Shown: positions 1 through 7,675, counted from the first letter of the stretch. The stretch is 22,290 nucleotides of DNA from CAZVFX01 sp964626565 (GCA_964626565.1 CAZVFX010000117.1:1-22290), one strand, 5' to 3'. The notes: generated by a model from the letters alone, not told the origin. Program-made: numbers and translations.

Positions 1-158
1 CTGATGTTGAGAAGCCGCGGCTTGAATCCTACCGCCCCCCTGCTGGTTTGGGGCATCAGGTCGGTCCCACCGGCCAGAACGGTGGTTTCCCCCTGCGCCA
101 GAAGGCGAACCGCGTCGTCGACGCCCGTGGGTGCAAAGTAGTGTTGGATAGCGCTCAT
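1..158 (-). CDS. Molybdenum hydroxylase FAD-binding (medium) subunit, 5' part only
   Basis: This is the start of a gene that continues beyond the left edge; 52 codons are visible. The first residues read MSAIQHYFAP, and residues 29-36 read AGGTDLMP, the FAD pyrophosphate-binding motif of the xanthine dehydrogenase / CO dehydrogenase medium subunit (FAD_binding_5 family). These proteins pass electrons between the FeS subunit and an acceptor while a Mo-cofactor subunit hydroxylates a carbon next to a heteroatom or oxidises an aldehyde or CO. The ATG lies just after the TGA of the upstream mutase gene (one base between them), so translation is probably coupled and this is the next operon member. 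The FeS and Mo subunits would be expected further left. The truncation is due only to the window edge. The family call is good; the substrate is unknown. Confidence 0.8.
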   Translation of the reverse strand, partial: MSAIQHYFAPTGVDDAVRLLAQGETTVLAGGTDLMPQTSRGAVGFKPRLLNI

Positions 159-159
159 A

Positions 160-1764
160 TCAATCAAACCTGATCGGTTCCTGGAACCGGCCGAACACCT
201 TGACCAGCCGATCCGTTATTTCGCCAACAGTGGCATACGCCTTGACCGCATCTACGATGGAAGGCATGACGTTGTTGCCCGCGCCGGCGTCCTCAAGGAT
301 GCGGTCGAGCGCGGCGCTCACTTTGGCTCCGTCACGCTCGTTGCGCACCATTTCCAGCTTCTCAATCTGCGCCCGGCAGTCATCGTCGCGATAGGGATGC
401 AATTCCACGTCCTCCTGCTCCTCCTCCTCCGCCCGATAACAGTTGACGCCGACTTTTCGTATTTCCCCCGCTTCGATGCGCCTGAACTCCTCGTAAGCCT
501 GCCTCGATACCGCGCTCTGTACGTGGCCCTCGGCAATGGCCTTGACGATTCCCCCTTGCCCGTCCACCTCGGCCATGATCTCGGAGATCTTCTTCTCCAT
601 TTCGTTGGTCAGGGTCTCCACGTAGTAGGAGCCGGCCAAGGGATCGACGGTGTCGCACAAGCCCATCTCTTCGATGAGGATCTGCATGGTGCGCAGCGAC
701 AGCCGGGCGGCCCGCTCCGACGGAATGGTGTAAGCCTCGTCATATGAACACAACGCCATGGTCTGGGTGCCCGACAACGCCGAGATAAGGGCATAATAGG
801 CGCCCCGCACGATGTTGTTCTCCGGCTGCTCGATGGTGAGCCCGCCGCCGCCGCCCCCGGCAATCATCCTAAGCCACATGGACTTCGGGTTTTTCGCACC
901 GTAACGTTCTTTTACGTTCTTCGCCCACAACCGTCTTCCCGCCCGGAACTTGGCCACCTGCTCGAAGAGATTGCCGTGGATATCGAAGTTGAAGGAGAGA
1001 CGGGAAGCGAATCGGTCGATGTCCATACCGCGTTCAAGGACGTGGTCGATGTAGGCGTTGGCAATGCAGAATGCATATGCCATTTCCTGCACCGGGTTGG
1101 CTCCCGATTCCCGGATGTGATAGCCGCACACGCTCACCGGGCTGTACAGCGGCACGTGCCGGGCGCAATAAGTTATGGTGTCGCCCACCAGCCCGACCGA
1201 GGAGTCGACTGGGAAAATCCAGGTGCCCCGCCCCACGAACTCCTTAAGTATGTCGTTCTGGGCCGTGCCCCGTAGCCGGGTCAGGTCGTAGCCGCGCTTT
1301 TCCGCCTGGGCGAAATACATGGCCATCAGCACCGCGGCGGAACCGTTGATGGTGAGGGAGACGGTGATCTTCTCGAGGTCGATACCGTCGAACGCGATCT
1401 CGAAATCCCTTAGCGAGTCCACCGACATACCGACGCGTCCCACCTCTCCCCGGGCAAGCTCAGCGTCGGAATCGAGGCCCACCTGGGTAGGCAGGTCGAA
1501 GGCCACGTTGAGGCCGGTCTGGCCATGTCCGATAAGATAATGGAACCGCTTGTTGGTTTCCTCAGGCGTGCCGAATCCGGCGTACTGGCGCATGGTGAAC
1601 GGGCGCTTGCGGTACATGTGCTTGTGGATACCTCGGGTAAACGGATACTCCCCCGGTTCTTCGAGCTCAACGGCACTGTCGGCGGATCTCAACTGATCGG
1701 CTGTGTAGATGGGTTCAATTTCGATACCGGATTCATTGACAACTGGTTTCAGGTCGTCTTTCAC
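160..1764 (-). CDS. Methylmalonyl-CoA mutase family, large (catalytic) subunit
   Basis: This 534-residue protein is the substrate-binding TIM-barrel part of a coenzyme B12-dependent acyl-CoA mutase. It lacks the C-terminal cobalamin-binding domain, so it should work with a separate small B12 subunit that is not in this window. Residues matching known mutase active sites are visible. Tyr61 in RQYAGF and Arg179, ten residues after Gln169 in AQNDILKEF, are the Tyr/Arg pair typical of methylmalonyl-CoA mutase; isobutyryl- and 2-hydroxyisobutyryl-CoA mutases have other residues there. GYH at 214-216 supplies the conserved active-site Tyr-His. The start is GTG at 1764, directly after the TAG of the dehydrogenase gene with no base between, and an AGGGAG lies about nine bases upstream. 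This indicates coupled translation in the operon. (R)-methylmalonyl-CoA to succinyl-CoA is the likeliest reaction; a related substrate such as ethylmalonyl-CoA is not excluded. Confidence 0.92.
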   Translation of the reverse strand: MKDDLKPVVNESGIEIEPIYTADQLRSADSAVELEEPGEYPFTRGIHKHMYRKRPFTMRQYAGFGTPEETNKRFHYLIGHGQTGLNVAFDLPTQVGLDSDAELARGEVGRVGMSVDSLRDFEIAFDGIDLEKITVSLTINGSAAVLMAMYFAQAEKRGYDLTRLRGTAQNDILKEFVGRGTWIFPVDSSVGLVGDTITYCARHVPLYSPVSVCGYHIRESGANPVQEMAYAFCIANAYIDHVLERGMDIDRFASRLSFNFDIHGNLFEQVAKFRAGRRLWAKNVKERYGAKNPKSMWLRMIAGGGGGGLTIEQPENNIVRGAYYALISALSGTQTMALCSYDEAYTIPSERAARLSLRTMQILIEEMGLCDTVDPLAGSYYVETLTNEMEKKISEIMAEVDGQGGIVKAIAEGHVQSAVSRQAYEEFRRIEAGEIRKVGVNCYRAEEEEQEDVELHPYRDDDCRAQIEKLEMVRNERDGAKVSAALDRILEDAGAGNNVMPSIVDAVKAYATVGEITDRLVKVFGRFQEPIRFD

Positions 1765-3047
1765 CTATGACATCTCCCTGGCGATGAGCAGCTTCAAGAT
1801 CTCGCTGGTGCCACCGCCGTAAAGGGTGAACCGGATGTCCCGGAAATAACGCTGCACCGGGTATTCCATGGCAAAGCCGTAAGATGCAAAAACCCTGGTG
1901 GCCTGGTCGCATATGTCGGTAGCGGCCTCGGTCGCAAACAGCTTGGCCATGGCCGACTCTTTCATGGGCGTCTTGCCTGAGTCGATGAGCCAGGCCGCGT
2001 AGCTCACCAGGTGGATGGCGGCCTCCAGTTGGGTGCCCATTTCCGCAAGGCGGCTCTGGACCGCCTGGAACCGGTTAATAGGCCTTCCAAACTGCTTGCG
2101 CTCCGCGGCGTATTGGATGGAATCGTCCAGCGCGGCCCGCCCGACGCCCAGGGCCAGCGCCCCGGTCATCACCCTGATCCGGGCCAACAGCTTTCGAAGC
2201 TCTGCTTCGCCGTCGCCCTCTTCCCCCAGCCGGTGGGTATCGGGCACGAAGCAGTCATCCAACGCCAGCTCCGAGGTGGGCGCGGCTCTTACCCCCATCT
2301 TCTCAATTGTTTTTCCCACCTCCAGACCATCAGAGCCCTTCTCGACAAGGAAGATGGTGAGTTTCTTCTCCTCTCCGGTGCGGGCGAATACGGTGAAGAA
2401 GTCGGCGACGGTGGCCGCAGTCACCCACATCTTCTGACCGTTTATGAGATAGCCCCCTTCCACTTTGCGGGCGTGAGTCGCGATGGACGAAAGGTCGCTG
2501 CCCGCGTTGGGCTCGGTAATGCAGATGGCCCCCAGTTTCTTCCCAGCAAGGGCGGGTTTGAACAGGCGTTCTTTCAGTTCAGCGCCACCTAGTTGCTGCA
2601 GAAAGTTGGTGCCCATCAGCGACTGCATGGCCGCACATGCGGCGAGGGACAGCGAGCCCCTTGCGATCTCCCCGATAGCGAGGCAGTAAGTGTTAAAATC
2701 GAGGCCGGAGCCGCCATCGGATTCAGGGTAACGCAGGCCGAAGAAACCCAGCTCTCCCAGTTGCAACATCAGGTCGTGGGGATACTCGTGCGCCTCATCC
2801 AGCGCGGCGGCGACGGGCTTGATCTTCTCGTCGCTGAAGCGACGGAAGGTGTCACGAATCAGNNNNNNNNNNNNNNNNNNNNNNNNNNNNNNNNNNNNNN
2901 NNNNNNNNNNNNNNNNNNNNNNNNNNNNNNNNNNNNNNNNNNNNNNNNNNNNNNNNNNNNNNCGGCGACGGGCTTGATCTTCTCGTCGCTGAAGCGACGG
3001 AAGGTGTCACGAATCAGTGTTTGCTCTTGTGAGAGCTCAAAGTCCAT
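1765..3047 (-). CDS. Acyl-CoA dehydrogenase family protein (interrupted by an assembly gap)
   Basis: This is a flavin-dependent acyl-CoA dehydrogenase. The N run splits it on paper, but the 55 bases on either side of the gap are identical and merging them gives an uninterrupted frame of 375 residues, the normal family length. The start is ATG at 3047 (MDFELSQEQT), with AAGGAG eight bases upstream; a GTG further up overlaps that ribosome site and is unlikely. In merged numbering, ITEPNAGSD (about 125-133) and KMWVTAA (from about 154) are FAD/substrate-binding motifs, and ERKQFGRP (from about 264) and the C-terminal GGGTSEI are also family signatures. The catalytic Glu that normally precedes this GT is Gly (about 360). 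The alternative Glu position used by isovaleryl-CoA dehydrogenase appears to be Ile (about 239). The gene lies about 80 bases after hyuB and abuts the mutase gene. An acyl-CoA substrate is likely; whether it performs ordinary alpha,beta-desaturation is uncertain. Confidence 0.93.
2808..2862. repeat. Left copy of the 55-base overlap flanking the N gap
   Basis: These 55 bases are identical to 2963-3017 on the other side of the N run. They encode residues of the dehydrogenase N-terminus (LIRDTFRRFS onward). This is unmerged contig-end overlap, not a biological duplication. Confidence 0.95.
2863..2962. other. Assembly gap of exactly 100 N
   Basis: A run of 100 N, a conventional placeholder length, sits inside the acyl-CoA dehydrogenase gene. 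Because the flanks are identical and the merged reading frame is open, no sequence is likely to be missing here. Confidence 0.97.
2963..3017. repeat. Right copy of the 55-base overlap flanking the N gap
   Basis: Identical over 55 bases to 2808-2862. Collapsing the two copies and removing the N run restores the dehydrogenase frame from 3047 down to 1765. Confidence 0.95.
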
Positions 3048-3128
3048 TTGCAACACTCCTTATGACAGCACATCCAGCTCACTCAGGCTGAAGGCCTGGC
3101 CGCACTGGGGGCCGAGCATGTCATCAGT

Positions 3129-4877
3129 TCACAACTCACAGTCCACGGCCCTCAGCCTGTCAGTGGCTTCCAAGTCCAGCGCCATGGTTTTATCGTCTAT
3201 GACGACGCCGTAGACGTCGCGAGCGACGCCCGGGGAGATGACACCATTCCTAACCTCTTCGGCGACCAGGTTGGCAGGCCGTTTCTTCGGGTCGCCGTAA
3301 CCGCCGCCGCCGCCGGCAAGCTGCCGGTACATGGTACCTTTGGGCAGGCCCTGGATCAGATCCAGGCCCAGGGTCTGCTTTTCGGTGCCGTCCGGGTGGA
3401 GCAAGGTGATGGAGTTCAGGGTCCCTTCCCTTCCGCCTTCCAGCCCGAATGCCGGCTCTTCGTCCCCGTCTCCGAACACCACGAGTTGAGTATCGTCGGA
3501 CCCGATTTCGAATATCGTCTCCACCCCCAGCCCTCCGCGCCATTGTCCGGCCCCGGCTGAGTCGCACAGCAGTTCGTGTTTCTTCAGGAGATGAGGAGTC
3601 TGCTGCTCGAACATCTCATAGTCCTGGTCCAGCACTCCGCCGGAGGCGTCGATCATGCCGATATGGTCGTAGCCGTCTACGCCCTTCAACGCACCCGACC
3701 CACCTTTGAGACCCATGAAGCAGATATCGACGTATTTTTCTCCCTTCCGGGGATCCTGGCCGGTGGTGAGTGAACAAAGCAGGTGGTTCCAACCCGCGGT
3801 TACCCGCTCGGGCACCGCCTGGATCAGAGCTCGCTGGACTGCATCGGCGTTGGCAGGGCAAAGGTGATTGCCGTAAGTGGTGGCGGCCGGGTAGGAGGCG
3901 TTGAGAATGGTGCCTTCCGGGATGATGATTTCCAAAGGCCGGACCATCCCCTCGTTGTGAGGAATGTCCGGATTCACCATCTGCAAGAAGGTGAGCACGG
4001 TGGCCGAGGCGCTGGACGTGAAGGTGCCGTTGACGAATGCGTCCGACTGCGCGTCGGTACCGGTGTAGTCGAACCTGATAGCCTCATCCTCCACCGTAAT
4101 CTCCACCCGGATCACGTACCGGCGGTCGAGATTGGCGCCGTCGTAATAGACAATCGATTCGCCACGGTACTCGCCGTTGGGGATACCCCTGATTTCCGCC
4201 TCCATCATCTTCTGCGTGGCCGCGAACAGGGCGTGCTTGTGGGTCTGGAAACAGTCCACACCGTACTTCTCGAGGAGCTGAACCATGCGCCGCTCACCCA
4301 CCACGCAGGAGCCGATCTCGGCGCGCATATCTTCCTGGACGATGTCGAACCGGATGTTGGCGAAAATGAGGTCCCATACATCCTTGCGGAATTTGCCCTT
4401 CTCGTACACTTTGACCGGGGGAATCCTGAGCGCTTCCTGCCACACCTCGGTGGCGTTAGGATTGTAGCCGCCGGGGACCGCGCCACCGATGTCGGCCTGG
4501 TGGCCCTTGCACGCGGACCACGCCACCAACTCCCCGTCGAAGAAGATCGGCTTGTACACCGCGACATCGTTGTTCTGATTGCCCATGCTGAAGACGTCGT
4601 TGTGGAAGATGACATCCCCGGGATGGAGGTCGTCGCCGAAATAGTCGAGGATGTACCTGCACACCGGTGCGAGAGAGAAGGAGAGGATGGGCAGATTCTC
4701 GGTCTGCTCCAGCATGTTGCCCTCACCATCGTACAGACCGGTGACAAAGTCCTTGGCTTCACAGAGGATGGGAGAACGGGTGGTCTTCTGGAGCGAGATA
4801 CTCATCTCGTCGGTGATCGACTTGAACGCCTTGGCAAAAACCGACAGCAGTATGGGATCGACCTTGTTGGTCATCAT
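3129..4877 (-). CDS. hyuB: Hydantoinase B / oxoprolinase family protein
   Basis: This 582-residue protein is the HyuB half of the two-subunit ATP-dependent hydantoinase / 5-oxoprolinase / acetone-acetophenone carboxylase superfamily. HyuA activates the substrate or bicarbonate with ATP, and HyuB completes ring opening or carboxylation, often with a divalent metal. Visible signatures include HNDVF (about 92-96), NNDVAVYKPIFFDGELVA (about 102-119), GHQADIGGAVPGG (125-137) and, near the C-terminus, GGGGGYGDPKKR. The start is ATG at 4877, whose ATGA overlaps the hyuA stop by four bases, with GAGGA just upstream; the open frame extends further but that part lies inside hyuA. Compared with the GGSHLPD and GHHADIGG stretches I recall for 5-oxoprolinase, this protein has Gln101 and Gln127 in place of His. 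The substrate could be a hydantoin, lactam, ketone or aromatic ketone and cannot be decided here. Confidence 0.93.
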   Translation of the reverse strand: MMTNKVDPILLSVFAKAFKSITDEMSISLQKTTRSPILCEAKDFVTGLYDGEGNMLEQTENLPILSFSLAPVCRYILDYFGDDLHPGDVIFHNDVFSMGNQNNDVAVYKPIFFDGELVAWSACKGHQADIGGAVPGGYNPNATEVWQEALRIPPVKVYEKGKFRKDVWDLIFANIRFDIVQEDMRAEIGSCVVGERRMVQLLEKYGVDCFQTHKHALFAATQKMMEAEIRGIPNGEYRGESIVYYDGANLDRRYVIRVEITVEDEAIRFDYTGTDAQSDAFVNGTFTSSASATVLTFLQMVNPDIPHNEGMVRPLEIIIPEGTILNASYPAATTYGNHLCPANADAVQRALIQAVPERVTAGWNHLLCSLTTGQDPRKGEKYVDICFMGLKGGSGALKGVDGYDHIGMIDASGGVLDQDYEMFEQQTPHLLKKHELLCDSAGAGQWRGGLGVETIFEIGSDDTQLVVFGDGDEEPAFGLEGGREGTLNSITLLHPDGTEKQTLGLDLIQGLPKGTMYRQLAGGGGGYGDPKKRPANLVAEEVRNGVISPGVARDVYGVVIDDKTMALDLEATDRLRAVDCEL

Positions 4878-6946
4878 GGCTTCCTCGTCACGGCAAAGGA
4901 GCCGTACTTGTCGCACTCGCAATCGAAGGAAGACGTGAGCAGCAGGGTGGTGTTGACCTGCTCCACAATCGCGGGCCCGGTCATGCGGTAGCCGTGGCGG
5001 GTCTTGTGGCCGTCATAAACGGGCACGGTGTGCAGCCGCTGCTGTTCAGGCAGATAGATCTGACGCTCCCCTTTGAGCGCGGCGGAAGGATCCTCGCCTG
5101 CGTAGTCGTCTTCCATGAACGCGGGCTTTTCGGTGACGCCCACGGCCCGCACCCGTACATTTATCAGCTCGATGGGCGTCCTTTCGTCCTCGAGGGAGTA
5201 GCCGTACATGCGGTTGTGCTCCTTGTGGAACCGCGCCGCGATGGCCGGAAAGTCCCTTCCCCGGATCTCGTCGAGAGAGACCGGTGAAGAAACCTCGTGA
5301 TACTGCTTGACGTACCGGCAGTCGAGCTTGACCGAAATCTCCCAACAGTCTTCCGGGATCTTCTCTTCCGTGAGCAGCGCCTGCCCTTCCGCACTCATGC
5401 GATCCACGGTGCGATTCAGTCCATCCCAGTCAACGCTGTCGAGCACCGAAACGAAAGAGCGGACAAAGTCGTGCTGCAAATCGCTCATGAGCATGCCTGC
5501 AGCGCAGAAGATCGACGACTCCCGCGGCACGATGAACATGGGGATATCCAACTCCTGGCAAATCATGCAGGCGTGGAGAGGTCCGGCCCCGCCCGCGACG
5601 ACCATTGGAAACTCCCGGGGGTCGTACCCGCGCTTGATGGTTATCTCACGCACTCCCTGGGCCATGTTGGTGTTGATCACTCGGTACATGCCCGCGGCCG
5701 CTTCCTCTACCGAGAACCCCAGCGGCTGAGCCACATCGCGTCCGATCGCATCGCAAGCTGCGTCGCGGTCGAGTTTCAGTTTGCCGCCCGCAAAGAAATC
5801 GGGGTCAAGGTAGCCCAAGGCCAGGTCCGCATCAGTACACGCAGGTCTGGTTCCGCCCTTACCGTAGCAAGCCGGGCCCGGGTCGGCGCCCGCGCTTTCG
5901 GGTCCCATGCGCAGCAGGCCGCCCTCGTCGATCCAGCCGATGCTGCCGCCCCCGGCGCCGATGGTCGCAATGCCCAGCATGGGCAGCGCTATTCTGTGAC
6001 GGTTGATCTCCCCTTCGGTGACCACGATGGGGGCGCCATCGCGCACCAGCGCGGCGTCGAAGCTGGTGCCGCCCATGTCCACCGTGATGCAGTCGTCACG
6101 CCCGTGGATGCGGGCGTACGCCAGCCCGACGCCGGGACCCGCGGCAGGACCGGAGAGCAGGGTCAGGGACGACTTGTCCCGGGCCACCTCCGGCGCCATG
6201 ACGCCACCGTTGGACTGCATGATGAGGAGCACGCCGGCGAAACCGATTTCCTTCAAGCGACCACGCAATTTCTCGAGGTAGAACGAGAGCTTCGGGCCTA
6301 CGAACGAGTTGAGCACGGTGGTGCTGACGCGGTCGTAGAATCGGATGGAAGGCAGCAACTTGGATGAGACGGTAAGGTACGCACCGGGCAACTCCCGGCG
6401 CACAAGCTCTGCGGCCTGACCCTCGTGTTCGGGATTGGCAAAAGAATTCATGAAGCAGATAGCTACCGCCTCGACTCCTTCACCTTTGAAAAGGTCGACC
6501 GCGGCCTGGACATCGGCGAGGTTCAGCGGCTCTATCTGCTCGCCGCTATAATCGAGGCGCCCCTTCACCGGGCGCCTGAGATATCGAGGGACCAGCGGTG
6601 TCACGTTTCGATAGCGGTTGTCGTACCTCTCTTCCCGCACCCCACGCCGCATCTCCAATGCGTCTCGCAAACCGTCAGTGGTGATAAGCCCGGTGGTCGC
6701 TCCTTCCCCGGTGAGCACCGCGTTGGTCGTAACCGTGGTGCCGTGCACAATGGTCTCAATAGAGCCGGCCAGCTCCCCGAGTGTCTGCCCCATGGCCCCG
6801 GCTATCTCGGCAAGACCGTTTATGAGCCCGATCGACGGGTCGGAAGGGGTCGAGAGCACCTTGAAGATGGTGGGGTCAATCCCTTCTCCCGTAACAAGGA
6901 AGTCGGTAAAAGTACCTCCAACGTCTATGCCGATCTTAATGGTCAT
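4874..6946 (-). CDS. hyuA: Hydantoinase A / oxoprolinase family protein (ATP-binding subunit)
   Basis: This 690-residue protein is the HyuA partner of the downstream hyuB and the first gene of the leftward operon. It has the ASKHA-type nucleotide-binding architecture: IGIDVGGTFTDF at residues 5-16 (phosphate loop), SGPAAGPGVG near 264, VDMGGTSFDAA near 287, a GAGGGSIGW stretch near 330 and GGAGPLHA near 450. These match the Hydant_A_N and Hydantoinase_A domains, and the length is typical. The family uses ATP to phosphorylate a cyclic amide/urea or enolate substrate, which the HyuB subunit then processes. The ATG at 6946 is preceded only by a weak GGGCGGG ribosome site. A -35/-10 pair lies about 50-80 bases upstream, and the small ATC-hydrolase-like gene is divergent on the other side. 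Family certain; substrate unknown. Confidence 0.95.
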   Translation of the reverse strand: MTIKIGIDVGGTFTDFLVTGEGIDPTIFKVLSTPSDPSIGLINGLAEIAGAMGQTLGELAGSIETIVHGTTVTTNAVLTGEGATTGLITTDGLRDALEMRRGVREERYDNRYRNVTPLVPRYLRRPVKGRLDYSGEQIEPLNLADVQAAVDLFKGEGVEAVAICFMNSFANPEHEGQAAELVRRELPGAYLTVSSKLLPSIRFYDRVSTTVLNSFVGPKLSFYLEKLRGRLKEIGFAGVLLIMQSNGGVMAPEVARDKSSLTLLSGPAAGPGVGLAYARIHGRDDCITVDMGGTSFDAALVRDGAPIVVTEGEINRHRIALPMLGIATIGAGGGSIGWIDEGGLLRMGPESAGADPGPACYGKGGTRPACTDADLALGYLDPDFFAGGKLKLDRDAACDAIGRDVAQPLGFSVEEAAAGMYRVINTNMAQGVREITIKRGYDPREFPMVVAGGAGPLHACMICQELDIPMFIVPRESSIFCAAGMLMSDLQHDFVRSFVSVLDSVDWDGLNRTVDRMSAEGQALLTEEKIPEDCWEISVKLDCRYVKQYHEVSSPVSLDEIRGRDFPAIAARFHKEHNRMYGYSLEDERTPIELINVRVRAVGVTEKPAFMEDDYAGEDPSAALKGERQIYLPEQQRLHTVPVYDGHKTRHGYRMTGPAIVEQVNTTLLLTSSFDCECDKYGSFAVTRKP

Positions 6947-6997
6947 GCCCGCCCGTCCGCGTCGCTGTTATAGGAGTTAAAAGATCATAACCAGCGC

Positions 6998-7027
6998 ATA
7001 GTAAGACACACGCGAAGAGGAAGTCAA
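6998..7027 (-). promoter_or_regulatory. Candidate sigma-70-type promoter of the hyuA operon
   Basis: Read on the minus strand: TTGACT (7027-7022), an 18-base spacer, then TACTAT (7003-6998). The -35 box matches the consensus at five of six positions and the -10 at four of six. It points toward hyuA. The iorA and giant-lipoprotein start regions have the same TTGACTT box. Confidence 0.5.
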
Positions 7028-7046
7028 ACGAAACTCCCCGGGTCGG

Positions 7047-7075
7047 TTGACACTGCGTTGCCGTCAGGGTAGCCT
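7047..7075 (+). promoter_or_regulatory. Candidate promoter of the ATC-hydrolase-like gene
   Basis: A perfect TTGACA (7047-7052) is followed after 17 bases by a weak TAGCCT (7070-7075). It lies about 37 bases upstream of the start codon. The strong -35 and poor -10 would suit a promoter that needs an activator, but this is inference. Confidence 0.4.
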
Positions 7076-7078
7076 GCT

Positions 7079-7097
7079 CGGTGGAGCGGTGCCACCG
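7079..7097 (+). promoter_or_regulatory. Short hairpin just before the ribosome site
   Basis: CGGTGG (7079-7084) and CCACCG (7092-7097) can pair around a 7-base loop. The hairpin sits directly between the candidate promoter and the AGGAGGAG ribosome site at 7101-7108, where it could act as a 5' stabiliser or an operator. No function can be shown. Confidence 0.3.
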
Positions 7098-7111
7098 CAG
7101 AGGAGGAGTCC

Positions 7112-7609
7112 ATGTCCAAAGATATCCCCCTGGATAGGAAATTCCGCATGTTGTCGCAAATCCAGCGCATAAGCCATTTCGAATGGCTGAAGGCGGCCAT
7201 GCACTTTGCCCGGGAAGGGACAACCGAACTCGACCTGGTCAAGAAGTTCTGGGAGATCGTCGGCCACGACACTGCGCCCGGCTATCTGAAACACATCGAC
7301 CCCAAAGAGCCACTGCCCCGGCAGATTGCTCAGAACTTCGTCTTCTCCAGCCAATCCATGGGAGAAGACGCAGTTCTCATCGAAGGGAAGAACGATAGCG
7401 AGTGCTTCGCCCAACACAACGGATGCCCCTGGTACGACTGGCACAAGCGGCTGGGCAAAATGGAGCAGGACCTCCCCGGCTGCGACGCCTGGCTGGAAGC
7501 TTTCATGGCGGATATCAACGAGAAACTCGGCACCAACGTCAAGTGGGAAACGGTGAAGTCACTACCTGCGGGCGACGACATCTGCCTGCGGCGGTTTTGG
7601 GTCGAGTAG
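7112..7609 (+). CDS. Small protein resembling the L-2-amino-thiazoline-4-carboxylate hydrolase family
   Basis: A 165-residue soluble protein with no signal peptide or membrane segment. The start is well supported: AGGAGGAG lies three bases before the ATG. The C-terminal half has a Cys-Pro-Trp (NGCPWYDW), a Cys in LPGCDAW, and a tail of the form LPAGDDICLRRFW. This spacing of a CP motif, a Cys, and a closing G-D-x-x-C-x-x-R/F-x resembles the ATC hydrolase-like Pfam family (PF14196) as I remember it. The founder of that family opens the thiazoline ring of 2-amino-thiazoline-4-carboxylate to N-carbamoyl-cysteine. Many members are uncharacterised, so this is a fold-level call, not an enzyme assignment. 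The gene is divergent from hyuA and convergent with iorB. Proximity to a hydantoinase-type operon, which also handles cyclic ureido or carbamoyl chemistry, is suggestive only. Confidence 0.5.
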   Translation: MSKDIPLDRKFRMLSQIQRISHFEWLKAAMHFAREGTTELDLVKKFWEIVGHDTAPGYLKHIDPKEPLPRQIAQNFVFSSQSMGEDAVLIEGKNDSECFAQHNGCPWYDWHKRLGKMEQDLPGCDAWLEAFMADINEKLGTNVKWETVKSLPAGDDICLRRFWVE

Positions 7610-7612
7610 AGA

Positions 7613-7675
7613 GGCAGGCAGGAACGGAGAGGCGGTAGGCGGTAGGAACGGCTATGTGGCGCTAGCGTGCCTGCC
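7613..7675. repeat. 8-base inverted repeat between convergent genes
   Basis: GGCAGGCA (7613-7620) and TGCCTGCC (7668-7675) are perfect inverted copies separated by 47 bases. They bracket the gap between the convergent ATC-hydrolase-like and iorB genes. A purine-rich direct repeat, GGCGGTA twice (7631-7644), lies inside. There is no T-run, so a bidirectional terminator is possible but not supported. Confidence 0.4.

Noticed and set aside
3060..3131. In-frame continuation of 22 sense codons after the hyuB TGA, containing an ATG (MLGPQCGQAFS...).
   Set aside because: HyuB already ends at a family-typical C-terminus, and nothing suggests stop read-through or a selenocysteine element. The start has no ribosome site. 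A tiny peptide cannot be excluded but is unsupported.
3783..4991. 402-codon open frame on the plus strand across hyuB.
   Set aside because: It lies opposite a well-recognised HyuB protein and shows no family motifs or ribosome site; high GC content explains the open frame.
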